From positions 26,174,759 to 26,238,758 of the forward strand of contig OY783204.1 in the NCBI GenBank assembly GCA_963678705.1: a DNA stretch of 64,000 nucleotides, in the 5' to 3' direction. The notes under the pieces were generated by a model. It had not been told where the DNA came from. It saw only the letters and a list, made by a program, of their open reading frames with translations, and did no database searches. The position numbers and the translations under genes were made by a program. Below are positions 25,701-37,944 of the stretch, in pieces; position 1 is the stretch's first letter, and each line of letters begins with the position of its first letter. This DNA is from Panorpa germanica. Lineage: Eukaryota; Arthropoda; Insecta; Mecoptera; Panorpidae.

Positions 25701-27432
25701 ATTTTCAAATAAACTCTAAACCTCACCTGCCGTTGTGGGGCCCTAATCTAATTAACAACGCGAGGCTCTGAGCATTGCGCGCTTCAGGCCATATAATAAA
25801 CGAACTGATATTAAATATTTAAACGAAGATACCGATTTTGTCACTTATATAAAAACATACTTTTATTAATAATATACGATGATATAAATTTTTGTATTCG
25901 ATGCACAAAGTAAAAATTCGTTGAAGTCATTTCGTCGAGATTTATAGCTGTGGGAAGAAATTGCATTTTAATTTATATATTATGTTAACATAACACTAAC
26001 GCAATATTGTTGATAGCATTGATCTCATTATTGCGCTAATTACAGAACGTACAAAATAATTCAGGTCTCCCATCTGAAATATAAACTTTCGAAGCAAATT
26101 TCTAGAAATATATATCCTACAATAATTCACATCAGTAGATATCAATAGGAAGTACAAGGAGAAGTATTTGTAAGTACTTATTCTATTGTACTGCAACTAA
26201 AAATTAGGTAGCCTATTTCACTTTAAAGTTTTTCAATCTAGCACTAAATATTACTCCCTCAAAAGCAAAATTTGAAGACTAATGAAATTAATTTCCATAA
26301 TAGTTGTTATTAATGAATATTAAGAATGGCAAACATTCGGGAGTCCTCAATTATCGTATAAAGGTTCTGTATATGTATTTCTGTGATATATATTTTATAA
26401 CTCTTAAATACAGAGGTACATTCATTCTATTTCTTGATATGTATTTGTTAATAACAAAAAATGATTCCTATCTTCATTTCACTTACCACTCCTCCTCTTT
26501 GTGGGCAACAAAGAATTCATTTAATTGTTGCCTTCGAAATTCTAACTTATATTCATTGTACTTCTTAATAGCATCATCATCTGTGATGGCATCATCCTGG
26601 GCACCTAAAAAGGCTTTGAAAGACATCATCGCTGGCTGTGTTTCGCCTATTGTTCCGTTTGTGTTTTCCCTTAACCAATAATAGAAAATTTAATTAAAAT
26701 AAGACCTTTTTGGAAATAATTGTTGTAACTATTATATTTGCAAAATTAATTTTGTATTGATATTATCATAACCTCAATTCTACAAAATTTGTAGACGTCA
26801 TATAGTTTTGTTTACAGTGTGTTTCCAAATAAAGCAGTAATTTCTCGATTACAATATATGAATGAAAAGAAAAATACTATCACTAATTTAATGCTTACCT
26901 ATGTTGTGCTGCGGCGTGACCATACCCTTGATGTGGTGGATGGTGCCCTCCATAATGGTCATGACTCCAACTATAAGCGGTGTAGCCGTCATGGGCGCTG
27001 GCATACCTGGGTCTGCCCAGATCTTCCCATTCGCCACGTATACGTTTTGCTGGTGGTCCGTCGCCCCTACCTGGAGAATAACCCCTTTCCCGACCACCCC
27101 CAGCGCCTCCACCACGATATTCTCGATAATCTCTACGATTTCTGTGAATACTAAATAATTATACAAATCGTATCTCACCAAGTTTTCAAATTGTGATGGC
27201 AGAAGCAATACAAAACAAATTCGCGTGGTTTTTGACGCCGGTTAATTATTAATTAGACACTGTTATATTCATTCGTTACACACCTGTCAGCCCAATCTTC
27301 CCTTCCACGAGCTCTCTCCTCACGTCTTTCACCTCCACGATATGCTCCACCTTCTGCCCCAGCTGTTCCACCGCGTTCACCTCTAAATTTATCGCGTCTT
27401 TTGCGATCATATTCATCATCACTATCGCCCAT
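19796..27432 (-). CDS. Ars2: Ars2/Serrate RNA effector protein, distal-exon isoform (895 aa)
   Basis: Exons, 5' to 3' on minus: 27432-27284, 27141-26899, 26669-26487, 25372-25306, 25240-25060, 24904-24818, 24378-24026, 23938-23741, 23662-23522, 23445-22991, 22920-22749, 22677-22421, 22342-22214, 19868-19796. All phases agree. The N-terminus begins [20 protein letters not shown], as in animal Ars2. It is followed by an Arg/Gly/Tyr-rich region, the SERRATE/Ars2 N-terminal domain (about 132-260), an acidic Glu/Lys linker, an RRM-like fold from about 459 ([14 protein letters not shown], then [15 protein letters not shown]), the Ars2 core ([19 protein letters not shown]), the zinc-finger leg ([12 protein letters not shown], about 760-783), a Gly/Tyr/Pro tail, and the terminal motif YRDLDAP. 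By family knowledge Ars2 bridges the nuclear cap-binding complex to RNA processing and decay factors, including the miRNA and siRNA pathways. Identification is secure. Confidence 0.97.
21399..21477 (-). CDS. Ars2: Alternative last coding exon of Ars2 (proximal, 897-aa isoform)
   Basis: After the exon ending at 22214 (phase CG|), the acceptor TTTTGCAG|GGAACC opens a 79-base exon encoding 26 residues to its own TAA at 21399-21401. The protein would be 897 residues. The C-terminus contains [16 protein letters not shown], which aligns with the distal exon's [17 protein letters not shown]. Both exons complete the same split Arg codon. A minus-strand AATAAA lies near 21050. The distal exon carries the more conserved motif, so this one is a diverged duplicate used by alternative terminal-exon choice or, less likely, dead. 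Confidence 0.75.
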
Positions 27433-27569
27433 TTTTAATCTGTGTCAATATAGGTTAGGTTCTAGAAATGCTTGCTTTCTACAACATAGTAATTTTTATA
27501 AATTAAAAAAGTATTTTGTATATTATTCTCTTTACACTCTTTATATTTAATAAATTACAAATGACTTAC

Positions 27570-27675
27570 CACTATATATGCTTGTTAATCAATAAAATAT
27601 TTTAAAGATTCTAATGTCACGAAACGCTATCAATCACCAACAATATGAAGAAAGCCCTGAAACCATTATCTCTGG
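27570..27675 (-). other. Candidate 5' untranslated exon of Ars2
   Basis: Upstream of the Ars2 start, the minus strand has an acceptor (GACACAG|ATTAAAAATGG) just before the ATG and a strong donor (ATATAGTG|GTAAGTC, exon end 27570) further out. This suggests a short untranslated exon and an intron of about 130 bases. The 5' boundary is not determined. Confidence 0.4.
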
Positions 27676-29222
27676 TGAAACCATGTCTAAAATGCATTCG
27701 TGTTGCCTAATGCCACCTCATTATTATCTCTGTGATTATTCTACTCATAATTCAACATTTTAATGATAGTAATAATATTTATAATTATTCTTAAAACATA
27801 TTTGATTATGAAACGTAATAAATTACTAAATATAATCCTAAAAAATTTCTATCAAATTTTTGGGAAAGCCGGATTTAAAACTAACGACATCGCTTAGCTT
27901 TTTCTGGAACTAAAATATGAAAAATCAATTAATTATTTGAAATTTAATTTACTTAATATAATAAACATTTATAAAAAACCTGTTACAAAAAGAATAGTTA
28001 AAAAAAAAAATCAGCTCTGTTAGCAGGTATTGTACAAATTATAAACTTATATAAGAATTTCAAACTGATTGATTTTTTTGTTCCTTGCTGGACGATCGAT
28101 ACAACCTGATGTTCATTAATATTTACATCTGATTAATTTAAAACAAGTAGAAAGTAACGAAAAAGAGAAGGTAATAATTTGTTAGACACATGGCACATTA
28201 AAACCTACAAAAAATATCTCAACGCCTAATCCGCATGCTACTACCATGACACACAAATATAATTATCGAACTAATACCTATATTCAGTGTCGGATTTAAG
28301 TTGGTGGAGGCCGCAGACGCAGAAGTTTAATAGAAATACACAAAATCAATTGCATCTAGTCACAATTGCCTTTCTGCGAAGTTATTTGTTTCCAGTCACA
28401 GCTACTTTCCTTAGCAGGTCTTTTTGATTAGGCCACGACGCGAAATCAATTGTATCTAGTTGCAATTGTCCTTCGGAGAAGTTATTTGGATTCTGTCACA
28501 GTTACCTTCCGAGGTAGGGCGTGATCTTGCGTACACCTAATTTAAAATTGAATAGTTCAACACTTTCGTTACTTTCGGGCAATATGTTTCTTATAAAATG
28601 CATAATAATTTTGTTGTCACGTACGTAGCTACTTCTGTAGAACTGTTTATTATATTTTAAAATAATAGTTAACGACAATAGAATTCTATTTGATCACTTT
28701 TATCTTAAATTAAAGAAATTCCGCGAAGTCGGAATATAATATATATGTGTACGTACCGTGCACGTATGTAATATTCAATATAAACAGAAATGTCAAGGTC
28801 ATAAGATTGATTTTATTTTAATTTAAACGTCTTGAACCGTGATATACAAGAATTAATCATGATTCCAAACAATAAGAGGATCCACAACGACTTCAAACAT
28901 GGTTATAACACGTCAAGTATAAATTAATATTAAAAATAAAATGTTTTGAGGTTAGGTTCTGAGTATGATTGTATTACATTGCTTAAGCAGAATTAAATAT
29001 ATTATATATAAATATATTAAACATGTAGCTCATGAATAATACAAGATATAAGCCTTCAGGCGCATTTAAAGACATTAGGTCATCTATTACTAAGGTTAAT
29101 AGTATTGTATTTTCCCAATGATTATAATCTGTACATCGTTTTTTCTCTTTATTCCATCCCACTTTAAAATATATTAAAATTATTATTAAATAGAGGGGAT
29201 ATATTGTAAGCAAAACCAGTTG
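27676..29222. other. Intergenic space between divergent Ars2 and Gly/Ser-rich gene
   Basis: AT-rich sequence with no supported ORF. It holds the 100-base tandem pair and must contain both divergent promoters. I see no other structure. Confidence 0.5.
28343..28525. repeat. Tandem pair with 100-base period
   Basis: A segment starting AAATCAATTGCATCTAG at 28343 recurs, diverged, at 28443 (AAATCAATTGTATCTAG). Similarity runs for about 80 bases. It lies in the 1.6 kb intergenic space between the divergent Ars2 and Gly/Ser-rich genes. No coding sense was found. Confidence 0.75.
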
Positions 29223-29230
29223 TATATAAA
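29223..29230 (+). promoter_or_regulatory. TATA box of the Gly/Ser-rich gene
   Basis: TATATAAA lies about 80-90 bases upstream of the start codon of a gene with a signal peptide and a short first exon. The spacing suits a short untranslated leader. Confidence 0.45.
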
Positions 29231-29312
29231 TACGAATTATCACTTTATTGTGTTACCTGCATGTAGTTAATAGTTGGTTAACTTTTAGAATAAGAAATAT
29301 ATGTATATTAGA

Positions 29313-32300
29313 ATGACTAGATTTAAAAGTACCGCGCTTATTATTTTCGGTGTTTTGTTTAACTGTTTTGAGGTTAACACCGGATATGGTGTTAAGGGTG
29401 GTCACCATGGTTCCGGAAGCTTTAGTAAGTAAAGATACTATTTCAATTACATTAAATTATCTTTTCTAAAAAATATTTTTAATTAAAAAGTAACCATAAC
29501 AATAATTTTAATTCTTTTATAGGCGGTTCTAGTTCTTTTAGTAACAGCGGAAGTGGATACCTTGGACCTGGTGGCTTAGATAAAAGTTTATTTGGTGGTT
29601 TAAGTGGATCTGGTGCAAACTCCGGAAGTTTTGCTAATTCTGGATCAAGTTCCGGTTCAAGCTCTGGCAGTTATAGCAGTTCCGGAAGTTTTGCTGGTTC
29701 CGGCAGCTTATCGGGCTCTGCAGGACACGGACTCGGTGGTGGACTGGGTGGACTGGGTGGACTAGACGGACTTGGCGGTCTTGGTGGTGCAGGCTCAGGA
29801 TCTTTCGCTAACTCTGGATCGTATTCAGGGAGCTCTTTAGGAATCGGAGGATCTCTTGGACTAGGTGGTGGTATCGGAGGTGGATCTGGTGGCGCCAGTG
29901 GAGCTGGCGGATATGGTATGTCATTTTTATTCTATCGAAATTTTAAATCCCTGAACAAGAGAAGTTCTTTTTTTTAGCTCTCCTTCCAAATAAATAAATA
30001 TGTGTCGATATCGATGTTATTATCGATAATTATATTTTCTTGCCTTGGTTTTCAACTTAATATATTTTGTAGGTGGAAGTGAAGGCTCGCTGGGTACTTC
30101 AGGAACTTTAGAAGGATCTCATAGCGGTTCGATCGGAGGTAGTGGCTCTGGAGGAATTGGAGGGGGTCACGGAGGTTCAGGATCTACTGGAGAATCGTCT
30201 TGCAAATTCGGAAGTGGTCCAGGATGCAATGAAGATATTGGATCAACTGGACCAAGTGGGCATTCAGGTTTACCTGGAGGAAGTGCAGGATTATCTGGAT
30301 CAGGAGCTATCGGTGGTTCCGGATCATTATCTGGCGGACATGGAATACCTACTAGTAAACCTGGTTGTGTAGTAGGCACCCCTGGATGTAATGCTGGTGC
30401 AGGAATTGGTGGAAGTTACGGAGGTCCTGGTGGACATTCTCCCGGATCAGTAGGTACTCCCGGTTGCACAGCAGGAACCCCTGGATGTAATGGTGGTGCT
30501 GGATCAAACGCAGGCAGTGGTTCAGCAGGAATTGGAGGAAGTTACGGTGGCCTTGGTGGACATTCTCCCGGATCAGTAGGTACTCCCGGTTGCATAGCAG
30601 GAACCCCTGGATGTAATGCTGGTGCTGGATCAAACGCAGGCAGTGGTTCAGCAGGAATTGGTGGAAGTTACGGAGGTCCTACTGGACACTCCAGTATACC
30701 AGCAGGAATTCCCAACGTACACCCAGTTCCGGGATCAGTAGGTACTCCCGGTTGCACAGCAGGAACCCCTGGATGTAATGCTGGTGCAGGATCAAACGCA
30801 GGCAGTGGTTCAGCAGGTATTGGTGGAAATTACGGAGGCCCCGGTGGACATTCTCCCGGATCAATAGGCACTCCTGGATGTGCAGCAGGAAGTCCAGGAT
30901 GTAACGCTGGTGCTGGATCAAATGCAGGCAGTGGTTCAGCAGGTATTGGTGGAAGTTACGGAGGCCCCGGTGGACATTCTCCCGGATCAATAGGCACTCC
31001 TGGATGTGCAGCAGGAAGTCCAGGATGTAACGCTGGTACTGGATCAAATGCAGGCAGTGGTTCAGCAGGTATTGGTGGAAGTTACGGAGGCCCCGGTGGA
31101 CATTCTCCCGGATCAATAGGCACTCCTGGATGTGCAGCAGGAAGTCCAGGATGTAACGCTGGTGCTGGATCAAATGCAGGCAGTGGTTCAGCAGGTATTG
31201 GTGGAAGTTACGGAGGCCCCGGTGGACATTCTCCGGGATCAATAGGCACTCCTGGATGTGCAGCAGGAAGTCCAGGATGTAAAGCTGGTGCAGGATCAAA
31301 CTCAGGTAGTGGCTCTGCAGGAATTGGCGGTGGTTACGGTGGTTCTAGTGGTTGTAAATTGGGTAGCCCTGGCTGTGGGCCTAATGCCGGGCATGGATCG
31401 CCTTCGGGAACCGGGCCGATTGACAGCTATGGTAAACCAATTGGTGGAAGGCCTATAGAAGGAAGCGGTCCTGGTTGTGCAGTTGGTAGCGGCCCGGGTT
31501 GCACAGGACAAGGTAGTTATATTGGAGGTACCGGTTCAACTTCGGGAAGCGGGTCAAAATATGAAGGATATCAAGGTTATGGTGGATCTCCAGGCACAAC
31601 GTCACCAGGATCTATTAGTAACACAGCCTGTAAACTGGGAAGTGAACCTGGTTGTGCTGGAGGTACTCCTGGCTCAGTTGGAGGTCCCGGAAAATATACT
31701 GGTGGATTCGGAGGTGCTCCTGGTGTACTTGGTGAACAGAAAACTCCAGGATATGGATTAAAACCAGACTCTCACACAAATTCTGGCTCAGGGGCACATT
31801 CTGGATCCTCTGGAAATAGTGGAAGTGATGGTAAATATACTGGTGGATTTAATGGTGCACCTGGGGTTCTAGGAGATCAGAAAACACCAGGGTATGGTGT
31901 AAAACCTAACTCCAATCCAAATGCTGGATCAGTGTCTGGTTCAGTAACAGGAAGTGGACCAAATTCTGCGTATCCACAACCTACAGGTTCTCATGGAATC
32001 AAACCAGATGGTGGAAAATATACTGGAGGATTTGGTGGCGCTCCTGGGGTTCTTGGCGATCAAAAAACTCCAGGGTATGGTGTAAAACCTGGTTCAGTTC
32101 CTAATTCAGGATCAGTCTCTGGCTCCGGATCACATTCAGGTTCCGGTTCACATGCTGGTAGTCACACTCCAGAATCTACAGGACCTGGACCCGCTACTTC
32201 TCCTGGAAAGTATACAGGTGGTTTCGGTGGTGCTCCTGGAGTTCTTGGTGATCAAAAAACTCCAGGGTATGCTGTAAAGCCAGGCTCAGGATCACCTTCT

Positions 32301-33409
32301 GGTTCGGGATCACAATCAGATTCTGGATCACATTCTGCAAGTCTACCAACTGCGGGATCTATAGGACCAGGAGCTACTGGATGTAAGTTCGGTGATTCAG
32401 GATGTTCGGCAACAGTTCCCGGAGGATCAGGACACAATGGTGGTACTTCTCCAGGAAAATATACAGGAGGAGTCGGTGGATCAGCTGGAGTTCTTGAAGG
32501 TGGCAGTCTGACAGGATCATCATCTTTATTAGGAGGTGGCGGAAAACCTTCCGTAATCGATAGCAATAGTATCATAGGTTCAACTGATTACTCAGGCTCA
32601 GCTATTTCCGGAGGACAATCGCATTCTGGTACAGCGGGAAAACCTGGCGCGACAGGTTCAGACTATTATCCCGGGGGAATTTCGGGAAGTGTCGAACATG
32701 GAGGCAGTGTAACTAGCATATCAGGAGGATATGGGGGCAGCGGAAGCAGCATATCTGGTTCACTGGGAGGTGGATTAACTGTTCCAGGATTAGGAGGCTC
32801 CGGTGCACATGGCGGTGCAGGTTCATCTGGCATTGGAGGTTCTGGAAGTATTGGCGGATCTGGTAGCACCAGTTCTAGTGGAAGCTATTCAAGTTCTGGA
32901 AGTTATAGCGGTAGTGGAATTGTTCCAATACCAATAGCATCTACAGGAAGTGGAGAACATGGTGGATTAGATAGTGATACGATTGTATTTAAAGGGCCAC
33001 ACACTACGTCACACGCTGGAGGAGGTTCCTATTCAAGCTCTGGCTCCACATCGGGATCGTTTGGAGGTTCCGGACTTCCTGGATTTGGTTCATTCAGTGG
33101 AAGTCAGAGTCACTCAGCCAGCGGCGGTTTCGGAGGATCCTTTTCCGGCAGTTCTAGCTCTAGTAAGTTTTTACCTTATTATTATTATCACTTTTAAATT
33201 CTTACCTGTTTTTAGTGCTCGAAATGAGGCGATACCATTTATAGTTAAAACATCTTCATAATTAAAAAACCACAATGTTTCAGATATAATTTCAATAGAG
33301 GTCACTACGAACTATTATGTTTTAATACGACTTATTTGTTTTAGGTTACAGTGGATCCGGTTCCGGCTCAAGCTACAAACCTGCAGGCGTAAAGGGAGGA
33401 CGTTATTAA
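29313..33409 (+). CDS. Large secreted Gly/Ser-rich repeat protein (cuticle-, eggshell- or silk-like), 1219 aa
   Basis: Exons 29313-29424, 29523-29915, 30073-33162 and 33345-33409 join in phase. The N-terminus has a signal peptide (STALIIFGVLFNCFEVNTGY). An in-frame ATG four codons upstream (29301) is possible, but 29313 has the better context (A at -3). The body is almost wholly Gly, Ser, Ala and Pro. Three zones can be seen: a GS/GLGG region; about eight 42-residue units built on CxxGxPGC plus NAGSGSAGIGGSYGGPGGHS; and about five copies of KYTGGFGGAPGVLGDQKTPG with variable Ser/Gly spacers. The C-terminus ends in a GSGSSYKPAGVKGGRY tail. It should be an extracellular structural protein; the regularly spaced Cys pairs could crosslink it. 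I cannot say whether it belongs to cuticle, eggshell or silk. Confidence 0.85.
30364..31300 (+). repeat. 126-base coding tandem array (42-residue units)
   Basis: About eight units encode the CxxG(T/S)PGC-containing 42-residue repeat. Units starting at 30841, 30967, 31093 and 31219 are spaced exactly 126 bases apart and are almost identical in DNA, which points to very recent duplication or homogenisation. The upstream units are more diverged. Confidence 0.9.
31687..32480 (+). repeat. Dispersed KYTGGFGGAPGVLG repeat within the Gly/Ser-rich gene
   Basis: Four well-conserved copies of a 25-residue block, KYTGGF(G/N)GAPGVLG followed by (D/E)QKTPGYxxKP, and a fifth degenerate copy (KYTGGVGGSAGVLE) are separated by Ser/Gly/Thr spacers of variable length. 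Confidence 0.85.
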
Positions 33410-33520
33410 CATTAAAAACATGCAATTATTCAAACATATGTTAAAACCCATGTACACCTCGCAACGCGACGGTTTCTTAAGTATTACATATTGTACTTGT
33501 ATTGTATTTTCTTATTTATA

Positions 33521-33526
33521 AATAAA
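33521..33526 (+). terminator. Poly(A) signal of the Gly/Ser-rich gene
   Basis: AATAAA lies about 110 bases after the stop codon; a second AAATAAAA follows at about 33539. Confidence 0.55.
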
Positions 33527-34217
33527 CTATTATATAACAAATAAAATGACGCTAATAACAATGTTTATTTCTTTGAATATATTAATTTCTTTTTTTTGTT
33601 ACATCCTTGTTTTTATTTAAATTACACCTTAAGAATGATGTAATATATAAATGCTTTTATTTTTAAAAATAATTCAACGGTAATTAATTATTATATTATT
33701 TTATAATTATAGTAAAATAATAGAGTTTACTTTATAAGCTTTTAATTATATTTGGATTAATTAAATTGTGGAATATTTCGAAAAGGAATTTCTTAAAAGT
33801 TTTGTACACTGGTTTCTAAATCATAAACTTAATGTAGGTATAGTTATGTAAAAGTTACTATTATTCGACAAGTTTAGAAAGCGAATTTGTCCGAAAAGTT
33901 TTTTTAAGAATCAGTTGAGAGAGCACAATTTCTTTGGTACGTTAGTGCCCATTTATTTAATGCGGCCCTGTATATAGAGGCTCATTCGAGCCCACTCATT
34001 ACCTTTACGAAGACAAGATTCATGAACATAGGTGTGTACGGTTAATCACGATTTAACATTGTATAATTAATTAATTAATAAACAACCTATAGTTCAAATT
34101 ACGAGAGTTCGGCGTTGATTCATGCTCAAGAGCAGTATAAATCAACGATGCGATGGTGAATTTTATGTTATCAACTACATATTAAACAAAAATTTGTGGG
34201 ACAATGCTTTTGCAATG

Positions 34218-34386
34218 TATCATGCCGGCAGTTCACTCTCGGCAAGACATTTGAGAAAACATTTGTCGACCTCTCAACTCTCAATTTCTTAGACTTGTAT
34301 CAAAAGACCACTCATCAACCGAGGCGAGAGCACTCGTACATACCCGATCTCACCTGTCTCGGCGAGAGTGAACTGCCGGCATCATA
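34218..34386. mobile_element. 169-base inverted-repeat element
   Basis: The left end reads ATGCCGGCAGTTCACTCTCG and the right end carries its inverse, CGAGAGTGAACTGCCGGCAT. The terminal repeats are about 22 bases and nearly perfect. The interior is non-coding. Only one copy was noticed here. Confidence 0.75.
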
Positions 34387-34909
34387 TATAGGATATTAAA
34401 ATCTTAAAAAGTTTTTTTTAAGTAATAAAGGCTCAAGGAATGGCTATAAAAAATAGAATAAGAGATTTAGATTAAATATAAGTAGGTTTTGTTTAAGTAA
34501 AATATTACATGAATGTAATAATATTTCGTTTTTATTTTTGTATTCAACTCATCGCGAATTTGACGCAGCATTGATTTTTGCTGACTCATGTTTTAAAATT
34601 ATTAAGACAAGAATAATAAATTTTATGGGTTTTTTTTTAATAACAAAACAAAGCAAGAAATCCTTTTGTCTTACGAAAGACCGTGAGTGTGTTAATTCAA
34701 TAAATAAAACAAGTTTTCTATAAGTATATTCACTGATCGTTAAAATATGTGTACATCTTTTTTGAACTAGTCAGGATTCTCAATCTGTCTATAAGTTTTT
34801 GTGAGTTTGTGTTTATATATTCTATAGAAACAGAGCTCTTAATTAAAGAAGTCGAAAATGGTACGTTTTCGTCGCATATGTAAACACATTCAAGAAATCG
34901 TCTTAATAC

Positions 34910-35462
34910 AATGCGCTTGTGTCCTCATTTTTTAGTGGTCGATTTTTCAATTGTTGATTGAAATTGATGTTAATAAATGTGTATTGGCGTGTCTATTTTA
35001 TTAAATATATAATTATTGACGGAGATATAGCAATTAAAAGTTTGAATTGTAGTTTTAGCGCTAGAAATGGTCGGCCATATTTGTATGACGTGAAATGCAT
35101 TTTAACGTCAGTTATTTGTTGAGTAGGTCAGTGCTGTGGTAATGTTCTGTGGCTGTTGGTAGTCAAATAATCAAGTCAAATCAAAATATTTAATATATAA
35201 ATACATATAACAGAGATTTATGTGCTGTAAGGTTGGTAAGGTTACCAACACAAGGATTGTGATGTCACATGCATTTGAAATGTGTACAACGTTGAATAAC
35301 TTTAATATTTAAAAAAACAAAATGACTTTTTTAATTGTTAATATTTCTTAACATATAAGGAGTTATTAAAAAATAATTGAGCATTTGAGGTTCTAGTAAC
35401 CCTCTTTATAAAAATATATAGTACAGTTTTATAGAAATTAAGACATAGGACACAAGCCCATT
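34910..35462 (-). mobile_element. F1 element just upstream of the Tyr/Pro/Ser-rich gene
   Basis: Reverse orientation: AATGCGCTTGTGTCCTCATT at the left and AGGACACAAGCCCATT at the right. It ends about 230 bases before that gene's TATA box. Confidence 0.85.
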
Positions 35463-35695
35463 ACTAAGAAAGTATCGTCATCTTTGAAAGACTGGGCATC
35501 CCGCGGAAACCGCATGTTGACATTTCCCAATTGTTTAGTTTCTGCAGACACGATCAAATATTGTGTTTGTAAAACAAATAATGATATATTCTCTCTTACT
35601 GCCGGTATAACCTCACTGTTTAGTTGACCAATCATGGCTGACTTGTCCTTTCGTACTAATTTGTTTAGACAAGTCTTCTTCAAACAAAATTTCAC

Positions 35696-35730
35696 TATAT
35701 TTAAACCTCAAGACAATGTTTTAAGTCAGT
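35696..35730 (+). promoter_or_regulatory. Core promoter (TATA plus initiator) of the Tyr/Pro/Ser-rich gene
   Basis: TATATTTAAA at 35696-35705 is followed about 31 bases downstream by TCAGT at 35726-35730, the arthropod initiator motif. The start codon lies about 34 bases after the predicted start site. Position and spacing are classical. Confidence 0.65.
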
Positions 35731-35761
35731 TTCAATTCATTTTTGAAGACAGAACGTAATC

Positions 35762-37609
35762 ATGAAAGTAATTACTATTTCGTTGGTTGTTTTAGCTGGG
35801 ATTCTGGAAGGTATGTTAAATTATAAAATTAAAAAGGATTAAGTAACATTGCCACTCAATGTTTTAATTTAATTTTGTATTTTATATTTAATTTAGATTG
35901 TTTAACATATGGCAATACGCGTAGTCATTCATAGCACCATTTTTAATTTAATTTATTTTTTAAATTTTCTTAGTTTTTTTAGAACCTTTGTTTAAAATTA
36001 AAAATATTAAATTAAGAAAAACTATATTATATTATAACCTCCAAATGTGACAATCTGCCAAAATGCAGAAGAAAGTAGTCAAAAATAAAGATATATAAAC
36101 AATTTCTATTACTAATTGTTATTAAAAACAGAAATTTTAATTATTTCACCTTCAATTTTGTCCAACTGTTGAATTGTCCAAATTTATATTACTAAAGACA
36201 CATGCGCACCAACTAAATTAACTAAACTCAAATTAAAACACGGATGTGACTATGAATCCCTATTCTGAAAACCTGATAAAAACAGTAAATTAAATATCAA
36301 AACAGTGAGCGGGAATGAGGGAGGCTTTAGTTTTACTAGTAGTTGAATATATATTTACCTATAAAAAGATTTTTTTGGCCGCCTCAATACTCAAATTTGT
36401 ACTACCGCAACAAGTAAAATTAAATGCCTATTCGAGAAGTGAACGGATATATTATCCCCTTTAATATATTATCATAAAAATACCACATGAATAATATAAA
36501 TGGTTTTAAAAATTGTCGTTTGTGTTTTTTTCATCCACTTTTTAAAAATGTCCCATTTTTCTGGTGCTAAAGCGGAGATTGTTATTGGATTTAGAGAAAA
36601 GTAGCAAGGGAGAATTTTGTTAAAAATTTGTTTTGTTGTATGCATTTGACATTCAAACAAAAGTCTTGAATGGAACTGGTTTGTCATTAATACGAATCCA
36701 TGCCTTTGTCAATGAGACTGACAAACAATTTCTACTCGTGCATTCATTTCGCATATGATATTACGTCATAACAAATTCTCTCAAAATAACCTCACTGCAA
36801 ACGAGTTTTGAGCTAACAATGAAATTTCCAAGTATTGTTTTTGCAACACTTCAATGATAAACGGTCCATTATTTATATTTACTTTCATATCACAAATATT
36901 TCTTATTAAAACCACTTTGATAATCTATTATTTATTTTTAGCACGAGGTCAACGACTTCCTAGAGATATATCAGAAACGCTGGTGTTTCCAGGAGATTCA
37001 GACGCTAATCAGAGAGTTGGTAGTGTATTGGATGATCAATTTGGGCAGGCCTATTCATTAGGAAGCAATTATCCAAACACTCAAGCAAACAGTGAAGCAA
37101 GTTCATTGTCCTCTAACAATCAGCCAGAAATATTACAACATCAAAATGGTTACTACTATCCAAAACCACAAATACCTAATTATCCGTTTCCTACACCGCA
37201 ACTTCCGGTTTATCCTCAGTATCCTCAATATCCTCAATACCCACAGCGTCCTGTCTATCCCAATTATCCAATAAATCCTGGTTATCCAAACTCCTGGAAT
37301 AATAATTATCCCCAAATTCCTTACCAACATTCTGGATCAAGTTCCTCTAGCTCGAGTTCCAGCGGAGGAACCAGTTCGTCTTCTTCGTCCTCCAGTTCAT
37401 CCCATGGTGGGCAAATTGGAGGCGGTGGGTATTTCTATCCGAGACCTAGACCTGATGAAGTGACTCCAGAGTTTGAAACACCCTCGTTTGGCACGCCGTA
37501 CAGGACTGACGCAAGATTTGGGGGTAGTGATGATGGAAATAACGAGAGTGATGCTGTGGAGCATCCGGAAGGAGACACTGTTCCCATTGAGGCTGTGGAA
37601 AATATCTAA
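35762..37609 (+). CDS. Secreted Tyr/Pro/Ser-rich low-complexity protein, 238 aa
   Basis: Exon 1 (35762-35810) encodes little more than the signal peptide (MKVITISLVVLAGILE). Exon 2 (36942-37609) completes 238 residues in phase. The mature part has an acidic N-terminal segment, a (YPQ)n/NYP region (YPQYPQYPQYPQRP), then a Ser tract (GSSSSSSSSSGG, SSSSSSSSSSHGG), and an acidic C-terminus rich in Glu/Asp. The 1.1 kb intron carries an F5 element. This gene arrangement, a tiny signal-peptide exon followed by a low-complexity exon, is typical of insect cuticle and eggshell genes. The function is not recognised. Confidence 0.8.
35900..36335 (-). mobile_element. F5 element in the intron of the Tyr/Pro/Ser-rich gene
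   Basis: Contains the inverse of the F5 body (CAATACGCGTAGTCATTC) and ends AAAACAGTGAGCGGGAATGA. Confidence 0.78.
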
Positions 37610-37664
37610 AAGATTTACTCTTAACACTATTATTATAATATTCATTTAAAAAAATATTTTCTGA

Positions 37665-37670
37665 AATAAA
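37665..37670 (+). terminator. Poly(A) signal of the Tyr/Pro/Ser-rich gene
   Basis: AATAAA occurs 56 bases after the stop codon. Confidence 0.55.
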
Positions 37671-37944
37671 TTTGAATTTCTAAACATGTGTTGGTAATTC
37701 TTTACTAAATAGAGTTACTTTTGATTAGTTAAAGCTCGTAATATTGTTACTCCAAGCAGGATTAATTGGTTTAAATTTAAAATTCAATATTTTATTAAAA
37801 AATATATAGTTTCATAGTATCAAATAATGTGTATGATAAAATTAAAAAAATGATTAAAACTAAAGAATAAAAAATACAAATAAAGAGAAATATTTTTTTT
37901 ATGAAATAAGATTTTATTTGTTTAAAATGCATAACTTTATCACC

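Noticed and set aside
30679..31299. 206-codon open frame on the minus strand
   Set aside because: Shadow of the 126-base repeats in the Gly/Ser-rich gene; it merely repeats a 42-residue antisense unit.
34196..34399. 67-codon frame
   Set aside because: It lies almost wholly inside a 169-base inverted-repeat element.
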